Shown: positions 33,658 through 42,641 of the stretch, piece by piece
How the letters are laid out: each line of letters opens with the position of its first letter
How positions within the stretch are numbered: position 1 is the stretch's first letter
From: Arbacia lixula
Lineage: Eukaryota; Echinodermata; Echinoidea; Arbacioida; Arbaciidae
Reading direction: 5' to 3'
DNA length: 64,000 bases
NCBI GenBank assembly: GCA_963669155.1
Contig: OZ022578.1
Location: forward strand, 7,221,387 to 7,285,386
Translations under genes and position numbers: made by a program
The notes under the pieces: model-generated
Databases searched by the model: none
What the model saw: the letters and a program-made list of their open reading frames with translations, nothing else
What the model was told of the DNA's origin: nothing

Positions 33658-33777
33658 ATGGACGTGGATGTGACTATGGAATGTTTCGCCCACCATTGGT
33701 GGTTGATTTGTTTATCAATCGTTATCCTGATTGGTTTATTAGTGGTGCTATGTGTTGTTATGTGGACACACTTGTAA
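33658..33777 (+). CDS. Accessory ORF C in leader, 39-codon single-pass membrane peptide
   Basis: Short ORF read directly from the sequence: an acidic start (MDVDVTMECFAHHWW), one hydrophobic segment of about 22 residues (LICLSIVILIGLLVVLCVVM), then WTHL. Size and layout are like small viral membrane peptides (viroporin-like), which is an analogy only. It sits 127 bases before the gag start. A second small membrane ORF after pol makes chance less likely. Confidence 0.4.
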   Translation: MDVDVTMECFAHHWWLICLSIVILIGLLVVLCVVMWTHL

Positions 33778-33904
33778 AGTATTTCATTATTTTTCATTTC
33801 TGTTTCGGTGAGCTGTGATTTTGGGGCAAGATTTGATTGTTGGTTAAGTTGTTATTTTTTTGGTAGTTTGTTTGTATTTGGTTCGATCAGTTCGGGTGTT
33901 CAAG

Positions 33905-35149
33905 ATGGCCATCGCTGCGGATAGGGTGGTATTAGTCAAAAAGCTAGCGGCTAGCACCACAGAAGAGGATTTGAAAACCCTTTTTGTGGAAATAGGGGAC
34001 GTATTGGAAGTAAAATTTGGAATTGACTCTGTGACAGGTGAGCCCACGGGCACTGCATATTGTCAATTCGATAGTGAAGAACATGCAGTTAGAGCCCTCA
34101 CGCTCACCGGCGAGCGCGTGCGGGGCACAACAATAGAAATAACAGAGGTTCCGAGGAGGGCACTAACGATCGACTTCAAAAGAGAAAACGATGAGGGGAG
34201 GAATATCAGTCCCCCTGTTGTTCTACAGAGCTCACCGAGACTCTCCACCTTCAGTGGAGATCCACGCCCGAAGGGAGGAGAGGTCTCGTTTGAGATCTGG
34301 AGAAACGAAGTTGATTGTTTAATGTCAGAAGGATGCGGTGCGGACGCGCTGGCCCGGCTGGTGCGGCGATCGTTAAGGGGGGAGGCCGCGCAACTAATTT
34401 TACACTTGCCAGTGGACGCGGCAGCACGCGATATTGTGACTAAACTGGAAGGATTTTATGGAACGGTGGAGAGTGGAGCAGTGCTGCTCCAGCAGTTATA
34501 CTCATCAAAGCAGGCAATAGGAGAAAGCATCACTGCATATAGCGCGCGGTTGCAAAAGTTGATAGATCGAGCCGAACATAGAGGAGGAATAGCAAAGGAG
34601 TCGAAAGATGAGACGTTGCGTGTTGTCTTTTGGAAGGGTTTGTCAAATGTAGGCCTTAAACAAGCCATTAGGCACAAGTACGAGTCGATTGTTGTGTTTG
34701 ATGATTTAGTTAAAACAGCAAGGTTGGTGGAACAAGAGAGTGAGGATTTTAGACAGTTCCATGCAACCGAAATCCAAAGGCCCCGCCCCCGCCCGACGCC
34801 GCAATCTGCACAAGCGCAGACTTCCAACAATAACGACCTAGAAAAGGAAGTTAGGGAACTGAGAGAAAAAGTAAGGAGGATAGAGGTAAGCCAGGATTTA
34901 GCCCCTCCTCCCCAGCCAGCTTTTCCCGCCCGGCCAAGTAGAGGGCCATGCTATAATTGCGGGCGCGCAGGACATTTTGCTCGGGATTGCAATTTTCGAT
35001 CGACCCCACCCCGCGGCTATGCGCCACCTCCTCCACCTCCGCCGCCTCCCGCTCCCGCACCTCCTCTGTTCCGCTCCCCTCCCCCCTCGTTCCCTGGTAG
35101 TGCGCCTAATTTAAACGGGAATCGGTCTCTGCCACGGGGCGGACAGTAG
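33905..35149 (+). CDS. gag: Gag with N-terminal RRM and CCHC zinc knuckle
   Basis: A 414-codon Gag. I chose ATG 33905 (AAGATGG context) over the longer open frame, because the RRM starts right after it. Residues 7-83 form an RNA-recognition motif with RNP2-like VVLVKK (8-13) and RNP1-like GTAYCQFD (49-56). A capsid region follows (about 110-290), with FEIWRNEVDCLM, SLRGEAAQ and FYGTVES spaced as in Ty3/gypsy Gag and especially in the PNMA family. Next come a short coiled coil (LEKEVRELREKVRRIE) and one zinc knuckle, C349-x2-C352-x4-H357-x4-C362, then a Pro-rich tail. The stop at 35147 is bypassed by the -1 frameshift at 35110-35116. Gag would coat the RNA and build the particle (family knowledge). 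Confidence 0.9.
   Translation: MAIAADRVVLVKKLAASTTEEDLKTLFVEIGDVLEVKFGIDSVTGEPTGTAYCQFDSEEHAVRALTLTGERVRGTTIEITEVPRRALTIDFKRENDEGRNISPPVVLQSSPRLSTFSGDPRPKGGEVSFEIWRNEVDCLMSEGCGADALARLVRRSLRGEAAQLILHLPVDAAARDIVTKLEGFYGTVESGAVLLQQLYSSKQAIGESITAYSARLQKLIDRAEHRGGIAKESKDETLRVVFWKGLSNVGLKQAIRHKYESIVVFDDLVKTARLVEQESEDFRQFHATEIQRPRPRPTPQSAQAQTSNNNDLEKEVRELREKVRRIEVSQDLAPPPQPAFPARPSRGPCYNCGRAGHFARDCNFRSTPPRGYAPPPPPPPPPAPAPPLFRSPPPSFPGSAPNLNGNRSLPRGGQ
35110..35116 (+). promoter_or_regulatory. -1 ribosomal frameshift slippery site TTTAAAC
   Basis: In the gag frame the heptamer reads T TTA AAC (codons at 35108, 35111 and 35114), an exact X XXY YYZ site. The pol frame is closed by TAA at 35107-35109 and opens at exactly 35110, so shifting here enters pol. 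A possible stem, TCTGCC (35128-35133) with GGCGGA (35138-35143), follows 11 bases on. A stimulatory pseudoknot was not worked out. Confidence 0.85.
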
Positions 35150-38100
35150 GCCATTCAAATGGACATTGCGCTGATAAGAGTTTTCCCCCCTCTGTGACGG
35201 ATGAATTAGTAGGTAAGGCGAATGAAGCAGTTTCGATAGTAAATGGATGTAGATGTAAGTGTTTGATTGATACCGGGTCCCAAGTTACGACAATTAGCAA
35301 GTCTTTTTATGAAGACAATCTCAGAAATGTTCCTCTTCGTTCTTTGGATAATCTTATTCGAGTAGAAGGTGCGAATGGATTGCCTGTCCCATATTTAGGT
35401 TACGTGGAGGTTGCTATTCGTCTCCCCGATTCCCTCCCCACGTCTCAAGAGATACCCGCCCCTGTTTTGGTTGTCCCCGACACTACGTACAATAAGAAGG
35501 TTCCCTTTTGTGTAGGCACTAATGTGATCCAAGCCTGCATTGATAGAGGACAGACTGAGTGTGGCGATGAGTTTGTAGCACACAGGAATTTGAGCCCTAC
35601 TTGGAAGTCAGTGTATGCGTGCATGCAAAAACCAGTGGTGACAAATAGTGAGGGAAGGATAGGGCTGGCAAGGAATATATCGAGACGAGCTGTTATGATT
35701 CCCCCTAGGGAGGCCGTCCTGATAAATTGTTATGTGCCCCTCCCCAAGTCGACACGTGATTATGAGGTTGTGTTAGAGCCCCTACATATTTCTCAGGATG
35801 GTGTTAATGTAAATCCAGGTATAGTGCGGATCGAGAAGGAGAGACAGCGAGATAGAATTATTCCTGTGTTGGTGGAAAATCGTTCCGAAGAGGCTCGATG
35901 GATTCACCGGCGACAAAAGTTAGGTGTTGTGTATTTATGCCAAGTCCAGGGACCGGCATTAGCTAAGCAACAGAATGTTGATGCACACACAGATTCTGTG
36001 CCTTGTGAAGGAGTAATGGACGATTTAGATTTTTCAGGTTCCCCTGCTTCCCCCGCTGATGTAGACAGAGTGAAAAGTGTATTGGGCAAGTACCCTAACG
36101 CATTTAGCACTTCTGATGTTGATTTGGGACACAGTGATATTATTACTCATAGGATCCCACTCAATGATGAGAGACCCTTTAGGGAGAGGTACCGTAGGAT
36201 ACCCCCGGCAATGTATGCTGAAGTTCGTGAGCACATACGGTCCATGCAAGAAGCAGGGGGGATAAGGGAATCGTTCTCCCCCTATGCAAGTCCGGTGGTG
36301 TTAGTGAGAAAGAAAGATGGCTCCCTCCGCTTCTGTATAGATTTTCGGAAATTGAATCAGAGGACTATAAGAGATAGTTATGCGCTCCCCAGAATTGATG
36401 AGACATTGCAGATGATGCATGGTGCAAAATGGTTTAGCTCCCTTGATTTGAAGGCGGGGTATTGGCAATTAGAAGTGGAAGAGTCAGACAAGCAAAAGAC
36501 TGCTTTTGTTTTACCACCCCCTCTGGGCCTTTGGGAATGTAATAGGGTCCCATTCGGCCTCTGCAATGCTCCAAGTTCTTTTCAACGGGCCATGGAAAAA
36601 TGCCTAGGGGAATTAAATCACACCTGTTGTGTTGTCTATTTGGATGATATCATTGTGTACGGTAAGACAATCGAGGAACATCTGTCGAGACTCGAGGCGG
36701 TACTTGGTCGTTTGGCGGCCCACGGTTTCAAACTCAAGGCGTCGAAGTGTAAGTTGTTGCAAACAGAGGTGAAGTATTTGGGCCATATTATTTCAGACCG
36801 TGGAATTGAGACTGACCCAGATAAGATCGAGGCTGTTAAGAGCTGGGCAACCCCCACCTGTGTTCGAGAAGTTCGTTCTTTTCTTGGATTTGCTAGCTAT
36901 TACAGGAAGTACATCCCTGGGTTTGCAAAGATAGCCAAGCCTCTGAATGATCTCCTCGGCGGACCACGTAAGAAGAAAAGTCAAGGTAAGAACACCCCAC
37001 ACAAACCACCTCCTTGGAAATGGACTATAGAGTGTGACAGGTCATTCCAGCTGTTGAAAGAGAAATTGATGAATCCCCCTGTGTTAGCGTATGCAGATTT
37101 TGAAAAGCCTTTCATATTGCATACCGACGCAAGTACGACTGGGTTGGGTGCAGCCCTATATCAGCTGGATGAAAATGGGAAGGAAAGAGTGATTGCGTAT
37201 GCTAGTCGATCTTTGACCAAGAGTGAAAGGAATGCCCCGGCTCATAAGTTAGAATTCTTGGCGTTGAAATGGGCGGTAACGGATAAGTTTCATGATTTCT
37301 TGTATGGCAATAAAGTACATGTCTGCACAGATAATAATCCTCTGACTTATGTGTTGACGTCGGCAAAGCTTGATGCAGCAGGGCACCGCTGGCTAGCAGC
37401 CTTAGCAAATTATGACATCACGCTCACATATCGCTCTGGCAAAATGAATATCGATGCAGATGCTCTTTCTAGGCAACCTGAACCCCCCTGTCATGCTGGT
37501 AGTACACAGTCCCCCGAGAGAAGTGAATTTCCAACGACAACAGAAACCTTTCGAGCAGTAGTGGATTATGCATTGCATGTTGATGTAGAGGCGAGCCCGT
37601 ACGTAGAGATGGTGGATAGCCCCATCGACGATCATGTTAGGTCATGTGCAGCTGATGTCCCCATCCCCCCTGATTTTAAGATTCCTGGTACACCACCAAA
37701 TTGGGCTGAAGAACAGAGAAGGGATCCAGCGATTAGTAAAGTGATAGGATACCTAGAGGAAGGTACGTGTCCACCTTTGAGTCAGAGAAGGAAAGAGTCG
37801 GCAGAAGTGCAATCACTATTAAGAGAATGGGATAAATTAGTGATTATCGACCATGTATTGTATCGGCGGAGAATAGAGAAGGGGACCCCCATGAGGCAGC
37901 TAGTGTTACCACGTCAGTACCGTGCTATTGTGTTAGACTGCCTACATGATGAAATAGGACATTTAGGAGTAGAACGAACTAGCGATCTAGTCAGAGAACG
38001 ATTCTTTTGGCCATTTATGAGCAAAGATGTTAAGTATTATGTCGGTACATGTGGTCGGTGTTTGCGTAGGAAGGGAGTCGCAAACGCAAGGAATACTGCT

Positions 38101-39669
38101 CCATTAGTTAACATTAGGACTAGTAGGCCCCTAGAGTTAGTATGCATGGATTATCTGTCACTTGAGGAGTCGAAGGGTGGATTTAACAGTGTGCTGGTGA
38201 TTACAGATCATTTCACTCGCTATGCTGTAGCCATCCCCACTAGAAACCAAACTGCTGTGACCACCGCACGTGTATTGTTTGATAACTTTTTGGTGCATTA
38301 TGGCTTTCCAGAGCGTTTACATTCTGATCAGGGGAGGAATTTCGAGTCAGAAGTGATTAAACAATTGTGCAAATTGACAGGAGTCCAACGTTCTAGGACC
38401 ACCCCATATCATCCCCAAGGGAATGGTGCATGTGAACGGATGAATCGAACTCTATTAGGCATGTTAGGAACGTTGCCCAATGAGAAGAAAAGTGATTGGA
38501 AATCCTATGTGGCGCCGTTAGTTCATGCATACAATTGTACCAAGCATGATGTGACTGGGTTTTCCCCGTTTTATTTGATGTATGGTAGACACCCCCGGTT
38601 ACCGGTAGATTTGTATTTGGGACTTCCCCCGCGAGATTCCACACCCGCCAGCGCTCCCGAGTATGTGAAAGGATTGAAGAGTAGGCTGGATTTCGCATAC
38701 CGATTGACCTCTGACCGTAGCGACGTGGCACGTGCCAAAAACAAGGCGTCCTATGACAAGAGAGTTAAAGAGAATAAGGTTGAAGTAGGAGACAGAGTCC
38801 TAGTGAGGAATGTAGGGTTGAAGAATAAACACAAGTTAAGTGATAGATGGGAAGAGACCCCCTATGTTGTTATTGATCAGCCTAATTTGGATATTCCAGT
38901 TTTTAGGGTTCGTCCTGAGCAGGGAAGTAGAAGAGAACGTGTGTTGCACCGAAACTTGCTGTTGCCATGTAATTTCTTACCCCGAGGGAATCAAGAAAGT
39001 AAACCTCGGCAAAAGAAAAGGAAGAAACCCCGTAACGATAATCTAGAAGAGATAGCTGAAGAGAATGACGGACAAGAAGATGAGTCTGGTGAAGACTTAG
39101 TTAATGAAGTAGTGGGATGGTACCTTCCTAATAGGGAAACTGAATTGATTAATAGAGAACCACCCACCCCAGCCTTAGTACCAAATGAGAGGATAGAAGA
39201 CGAAATTGATCTAGGAGGGGAGGATGACGATGATGATGGCAATGTCCAAAATGCCCCAAATGAAGGAGATTTTGATGTTGAAAATGTTGTAAATAGTGCT
39301 GATAATGATGTTGATGATACGAGTTCCGATATTGGACCACAAGAAGGGAGAGATAAGGAGGGGACCTCTGAGGAGGAAGATCCGCCACTTCGGCGATCTC
39401 GAAGACGCCCTCGTCCTCCTGATCGGTGGGCCAATTATTACATGAGCACTCTTGTCGAGCCAATTGTGAATACAAAGTATCAGATAATTGTACAATTTTT
39501 GGTTCTTTTGATTGCTGTGGAATTTGTGATGTTTTTCTTTTCGACAAAAGCAGTAGTTGTCACAATTGGATTGTTGGTTGTATTCAATGACCGAGTGAAA
39601 CAGGAGGTATGTCATGCAACCAGATTGTTGTCCCACAGCTGGTTCCAAAAAGGACATGACCCGGGATAG
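35110..39669 (+). CDS. pol: Pol: protease, reverse transcriptase, RNase H, integrase, hydrophobic tail
   Basis: Open in the -1 frame from the slippery site to TAG 39667, about 1,519 codons, without breaks. Order: aspartic protease with DTGS (35269); reverse transcriptase with YLDD (36637); RNase H with HTDAS (Asp codon 37126) and CTDNNPL; integrase with an HHCC zinc site (His 37945 and 37960, Cys 38050 and 38059) and the catalytic triad Asp 38149, Asp 38326, Glu 38434, with 35 residues between the last two. A GPY/F-like segment (LSDRWEETPYVV, about 38836) and an acidic tail follow. The end is unusual: after RRSRRRPRPPDRW comes a hydrophobic stretch (about 39478-39590) able to cross a membrane once or twice, then a polar end. 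All catalytic residues are present. Confidence 0.95.
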   Translation, partial: FKRESVSATGRTVGHSNGHCADKSFPPSVTDELVGKANEAVSIVNGCRCKCLIDTGSQVTTISKSFYEDNLRNVPLRSLDNLIRVEGANGLPVPYLGYVEVAIRLPDSLPTSQEIPAPVLVVPDTTYNKKVPFCVGTNVIQACIDRGQTECGDEFVAHRNLSPTWKSVYACMQKPVVTNSEGRIGLARNISRRAVMIPPREAVLINCYVPLPKSTRDYEVVLEPLHISQDGVNVNPGIVRIEKERQRDRIIPVLVENRSEEARWIHRRQKLGVVYLCQVQGPALAKQQNVDAHTDSVPCEGVMDDLDFSGSPASPADVDRVKSVLGKYPNAFSTSDVDLGHSDIITHRIPLNDERPFRERYRRIPPAMYAEVREHIRSMQEAGGIRESFSPYASPVVLVRKKDGSLRFCIDFRKLNQRTIRDSYALPRIDETLQMMHGAKWFSSLDLKAGYWQLEVEESDKQKTAFVLPPPLGLWECNRVPFGLCNAPSSFQRAMEKCLGELNHTCCVVYLDDIIVYGKTIEEHLSRLEAVLGRLAAHGFKLKASKCKLLQTEVKYLGHIISDRGIETDPDKIEAVKSWATPTCVREVRSFLGFASYYRKYIPGFAKIAKPLNDLLGGPRKKKSQGKNTPHKPPPWKWTIECDRSFQLLKEKLMNPPVLAYADFEKPFILHTDASTTGLGAALYQLDENGKERVIAYASRSLTKSERNAPAHKLEFLALKWAVTDKFHDFLYGNKVHVCTDNNPLTYVLTSAKLDAAGHRWLAALANYDITLTYRSGKMNIDADALSRQPEPPCHAGSTQSPERSEFPTTTETFRAVVDYALHVDVEASPYVEMVDSPIDDHVRSCAADVPIPPDFKIPGTPPNWAEEQRRDPAISKVIGYLEEGTCPPLSQRRKESAEVQSLLREWDKLVIIDHVLYRRRIEKGTPMRQLVLPRQYRAIVLDCLHDEIGHLGVERTSDLVRERFFWPFMSKDVKYYVGTCGRCLRRKGVANARNTAPLVNIRTSRPLELVCMDYLSLEESKGGFNSVLVITDHFTRYAVAIPTRNQTAVTTARVLFDNFLVHYGFPERLHSDQGRNFESEVIKQLCKLTGVQRSRTTPYHPQGNGACERMNRTLLGMLGTLPNEKKSDWKSYVAPLVHAYNCTKHDVTGFSPFYLMYGRHPRLPVDLYLGLPPRDSTPASAPEYVKGLKSRLDFAYRLTSDRSDVARAKNKASYDKRVKENKVEVGDRVLVRNVGLKNKHKLSDRWEETPYVVIDQPNLDIPVFRVRPEQGSRRERVLHRNLLLPCNFLPRGNQESKPRQKKRKKPRNDNLEEIAEENDGQEDESGEDLVNEVVGWYLPNRETELINREPPTPALVPNERIEDEIDLGGEDDDDDGNVQNAPNEGDFDVENVVNSADNDVDDTSSDIGPQEGRDKEGTSEEEDPPLRRSRRRPRPPDRWANYYMSTLVEPIVNTKYQIIVQFLVLLIAVEFVMFFFSTKAVVVTIGLLVVFNDRVKQEVCHATRLLSHSWFQKGHDPG

Positions 39670-39745
39670 CTTGTATTTGTTGTCGGTCAGTGAAATGAAC
39701 CACCGTCCGTAGCAAAAGTTAGGTGAACGTTGAAATTCAGATGAA

Positions 39746-39886
39746 ATGCAATTGGCTCAGAGACAAGTGAAGAGGAAGAGTTACATAACAGACGAAGAGT
39801 TGTTAGAAATGTTATGTGGTATTGTACCTATTATGTATACGCTCTTAACAATGTATTGTGTATTGATTATGTTACCAATGATTTGA
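39746..39886 (+). CDS. Accessory ORF D after pol, 46-codon membrane peptide
   Basis: ATG at 39746, 77 bases after the pol stop. The N-terminus is basic (MQLAQRQVKRKSYITDEE) and a single hydrophobic segment ends the peptide (GIVPIMYTLLTMYCVLIMLP, then MI). It lies where many retroviruses and gypsy elements carry env, but is far too short for env. A competing ATG five bases upstream gives only 9 codons. Translation is not shown. Confidence 0.35.
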   Translation: MQLAQRQVKRKSYITDEELLEMLCGIVPIMYTLLTMYCVLIMLPMI

Positions 39887-40868
39887 TGTTCACTAGGTAT
39901 GTTTAGAAAAAGAAAACAAGACATTTCTTCGTGCAAAATCTTAGAGTAAATGGAGCATTTTGCCGTAATAGCAGTGCATCCAAAAGTAATGTTTACAATT
40001 TACGTTTCATACAGCTTGAAATGAATTTCGTTATATTTTGTTCAGGTGGTTAGTGATCATTGGCTTTGGCCTGACAGCCGGCTCTAGACACTGCCATTTA
40101 TGTTTGTGCTGTAATGGCCTGCATTTACTTTTGTGTTTGGGTTTCCCAACACCTTATTTTTTTTGTAAAGATTTAAGTGGTGAAAGGGGAAGAGGATGGC
40201 AACACTCGCACATAATCGCTTGTGTTTGCTCATCAGAAGGAATAGTGAGTAAGCTGGGATGCCGGGGGCATCATAGCTGAAGGAATCATTTATGTTTAAT
40301 AGGAAGGAAAATACATTTCTTCTTATGGTATGTCCAATTAAAAGGAGCATTATGCCGTAATAGCAATGCGTCCGGAGCTCGAGTCAGGCCTGAACCGTTT
40401 TATGACTAAGCACTATCTTGATATTATGTCATGTTGTAAATAAGGTATATTGATATGTATCATTGTTTTCTATGTTCCTGTCCTATCTTCCTTTCCTTCT
40501 GCTTGTTCTGTATGGTTTAAGTAGCATATATCAATTGTTTGCAAGAGGACTGAAACGAACTGAAGGCGCAGTCTGAATATTGATATTCAAATGTTTACCG
40601 TTTTTGGGCAAACATGCCACAAGGTTTTGAAGACGAAGTGGAAATGTAATTTTGCTATATTTCTCGTAATTTGTAAGGTGTATTTACCGTCTGTTATGTA
40701 ACTGGTCGGGTTATATATCTATGTACATAAACCTGCATATGCCTCAGTGATATTGATATACGATGATATGTATTTGTTTAGATGGTATTAAGCGAACCAA
40801 AATAATTAGAGGGATTAATTATTTTGTGCCAAATGTTGAGGACAACATTTCATAGGGTGAGGGGAAGA
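39887..40868 (+). other. 3' untranslated region of the LTR element
   Basis: About 1 kb. It contains a repeated motif (GGAGCATTTTGCCGTAATAG at 39952 and GGAGCATTATGCCGTAATAG at 40343) and a Cys/His-rich open frame (about 40038-40280) without an ATG, preceded by a possible splice acceptor TTTTGTTCAG. I could not show that it is coding. Confidence 0.5.
40854..40868 (+). promoter_or_regulatory. Polypurine tract
   Basis: AGGGTGAGGGGAAGA immediately before the 3' LTR: the expected plus-strand primer, interrupted by one T. Confidence 0.75.
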
Positions 40869-42641
40869 TGTAGCGCCATGTAAAATGGGCTAAGAATAAC
40901 TTTAACTTGAAGATAGGTACGAGGTAAAAGTTCAATGTGAACTCAGGGAACAGGTGCCTTATGTCACTCATAACTAGGAGTCCGTCCCTGTTGTTAATTC
41001 AGTTTCTATATTTTTAGGGCACAGTGATTTCTTTTTATAGTTCTTATCCAAGAGGAATAGTTTGGGGAGAGAAGGGAGGACTTTGTCAGCATATATGATG
41101 GCTGTAAATACCCAGTGCCCATTTGGTTCCCTGTGATAAATTGGTGCTTGATCGTGGCTTTTGATGTTTCATATTTAGGAAAGACAGAGGAGAAATCCGA
41201 GGGGATAAGAGTTGTTTTAACTTTCTGTTAATAGAAGGAGCACTTTGGGTCAATAGAGTCACGGGCAAACTGTCATGAGTTACTGCGCTGGTGTCAGTGG
41301 AGAATGACCAGACGTGTTAGGGGAGAAATTATCGATAGTAGGGAAAAAGTTAGAGGAGTGACCAATCAAGAAAGTTGAGGTGTTGAATATGTATTTAGGA
41401 ATAGAAATGACCAATTGGGAGGTTGTTGTTAGGGCAGAGAGATGAGAATATTATGGGATGTAATTATAAGGAAAAGAATAGAACTCCCCAACATGATATG
41501 CAAATGGAAGTGTAGAAGTGAAAATGTTATGAATGCATGATGAGGTATAAATTCCCTTCCCACCCTTTCCTCTTTGCATTGCATCCACCACCCCTGCCTC
41601 ACGGCATTGCATCCACCACCCTTGCCTCACGGCATTTCATCCATCCCTCCCACCGTCCACTCATCGTCCAGTTTGTCCCTATCCTGCTGTGTACTTGGAG
41701 GAGATTGGTTTTTTTTTTCCTTTATTTGCCTGCTTTTATTTCGCTTTGCCAGCAGTGCACCAAGTTTAAATTTTAGTTTGTGGAGACTTCGTCGATTTTA
41801 TTCAATTTGGAGGGAGAATTCTGAAAAAGTTGAGAACTTGTACCACTCCTCCACCGCCATCTTGAACTGTTCAAAGTAAATTTGTACAGCAGTGTTTACC
41901 CTGCGCGAGCAGCAAGATAAATTGTTGCATATTCTACTGAACAATCACCAAGTCAGACTCTAACTTTGTTGTATCCTGAGTTCGAGAGTTGTAACCAGAT
42001 TGTTCCAGTGTTCCTGAAATTGTTCCAGTGTTCCTGAAACTGTTCCTGTCCTCCTGCTTTCCCGACGTTCGCGAGCTGTTCCAGGCTACTCTACGTTTGT
42101 TTGATGTCCCCGAGCCCCGTTCCGAAATACCGGTCAAGAGCGTAACAAGAGCGTAACACGAGCGATCGCGATCCAGATTTCAAGTAAGAGAAGAGACTTT
42201 CGCGAAAAGTAGTAAGTGGCCACAGACTAATATTCATCTTCCCATTAACCACTCCCTCTCCGATTGCATGTTCCCCTCTTGTAGGTTAAGCACAACAATT
42301 CACGGTTAAGTTAGTTATGATTAAGTTAGTCGTAATTACGTCAGTCATAAATGTGAGAATTGTGAATTACGGTCACGAAGAAGAGAAAGCATTTACGTAT
42401 CTTTTATTAATAAATCATTTACCAAGTGATACTTTAATTGACGCTTGTGTTTTGACATGCTATTTATGTTGTCCTCTTGTCCTTTAAGTAAATTTAAGTA
42501 ACGGTGGTTTTGATTGGCTTTTCCCCTGCCCGAGTTGGAACAGCGAACCGCATAGCTAACAGACCATTATCTAGTTCCATCTCGGTACTCCTCTTCACTG
42601 TACCCACAGTTGAAGCAGAGAGTTGAAGCAGCGGGGTTAGA
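40869..42641 (+). repeat. 3' LTR
   Basis: Essentially identical to the 5' LTR. I found two differences: A to T at about 41281 (GAGTTACTGC against GAGTAACTGC), and one A missing in a run (GCGAAAAGTAG against GCGAAAAAGTAG) near 42208. The copy of AATAAA at 42409-42414 would serve as the polyadenylation signal. Confidence 0.95.

Larger units (their letters stand above)
30645..42641 (+). mobile_element. Full-length Ty3/gypsy-class LTR retrotransposon with accessory ORFs
   Basis: An 11,997 bp element inserted in sense opposite to the host gene, in its intron 3. The target duplication ATTAT flanks it at 30640-30644 and 42642-42646. The order is 5' LTR, leader with three ORFs (214, 71 and 39 codons), gag with RRM and CCHC knuckle, pol (protease, reverse transcriptase, RNase H, integrase) in the -1 frame, a 46-codon membrane ORF, a 1 kb 3' region, polypurine tract, 3' LTR. 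All long frames are intact. Integrase following RNase H places it in the Ty3/gypsy (Metaviridae) group. No envelope gene was recognised. It is a genomic copy, and nothing here shows whether it makes particles. Confidence 0.95.

Noticed and set aside
35395-39657. Minus-strand frames opposite pol
   Set aside because: Shadows of the long pol frame; no independent signal.
40038-40280. Cys/His-rich frame after pol as a possible env or spliced exon
   Set aside because: No ATG, no signal peptide, no family match; only an AG-type site upstream. Kept as a note in the 3' region entry.
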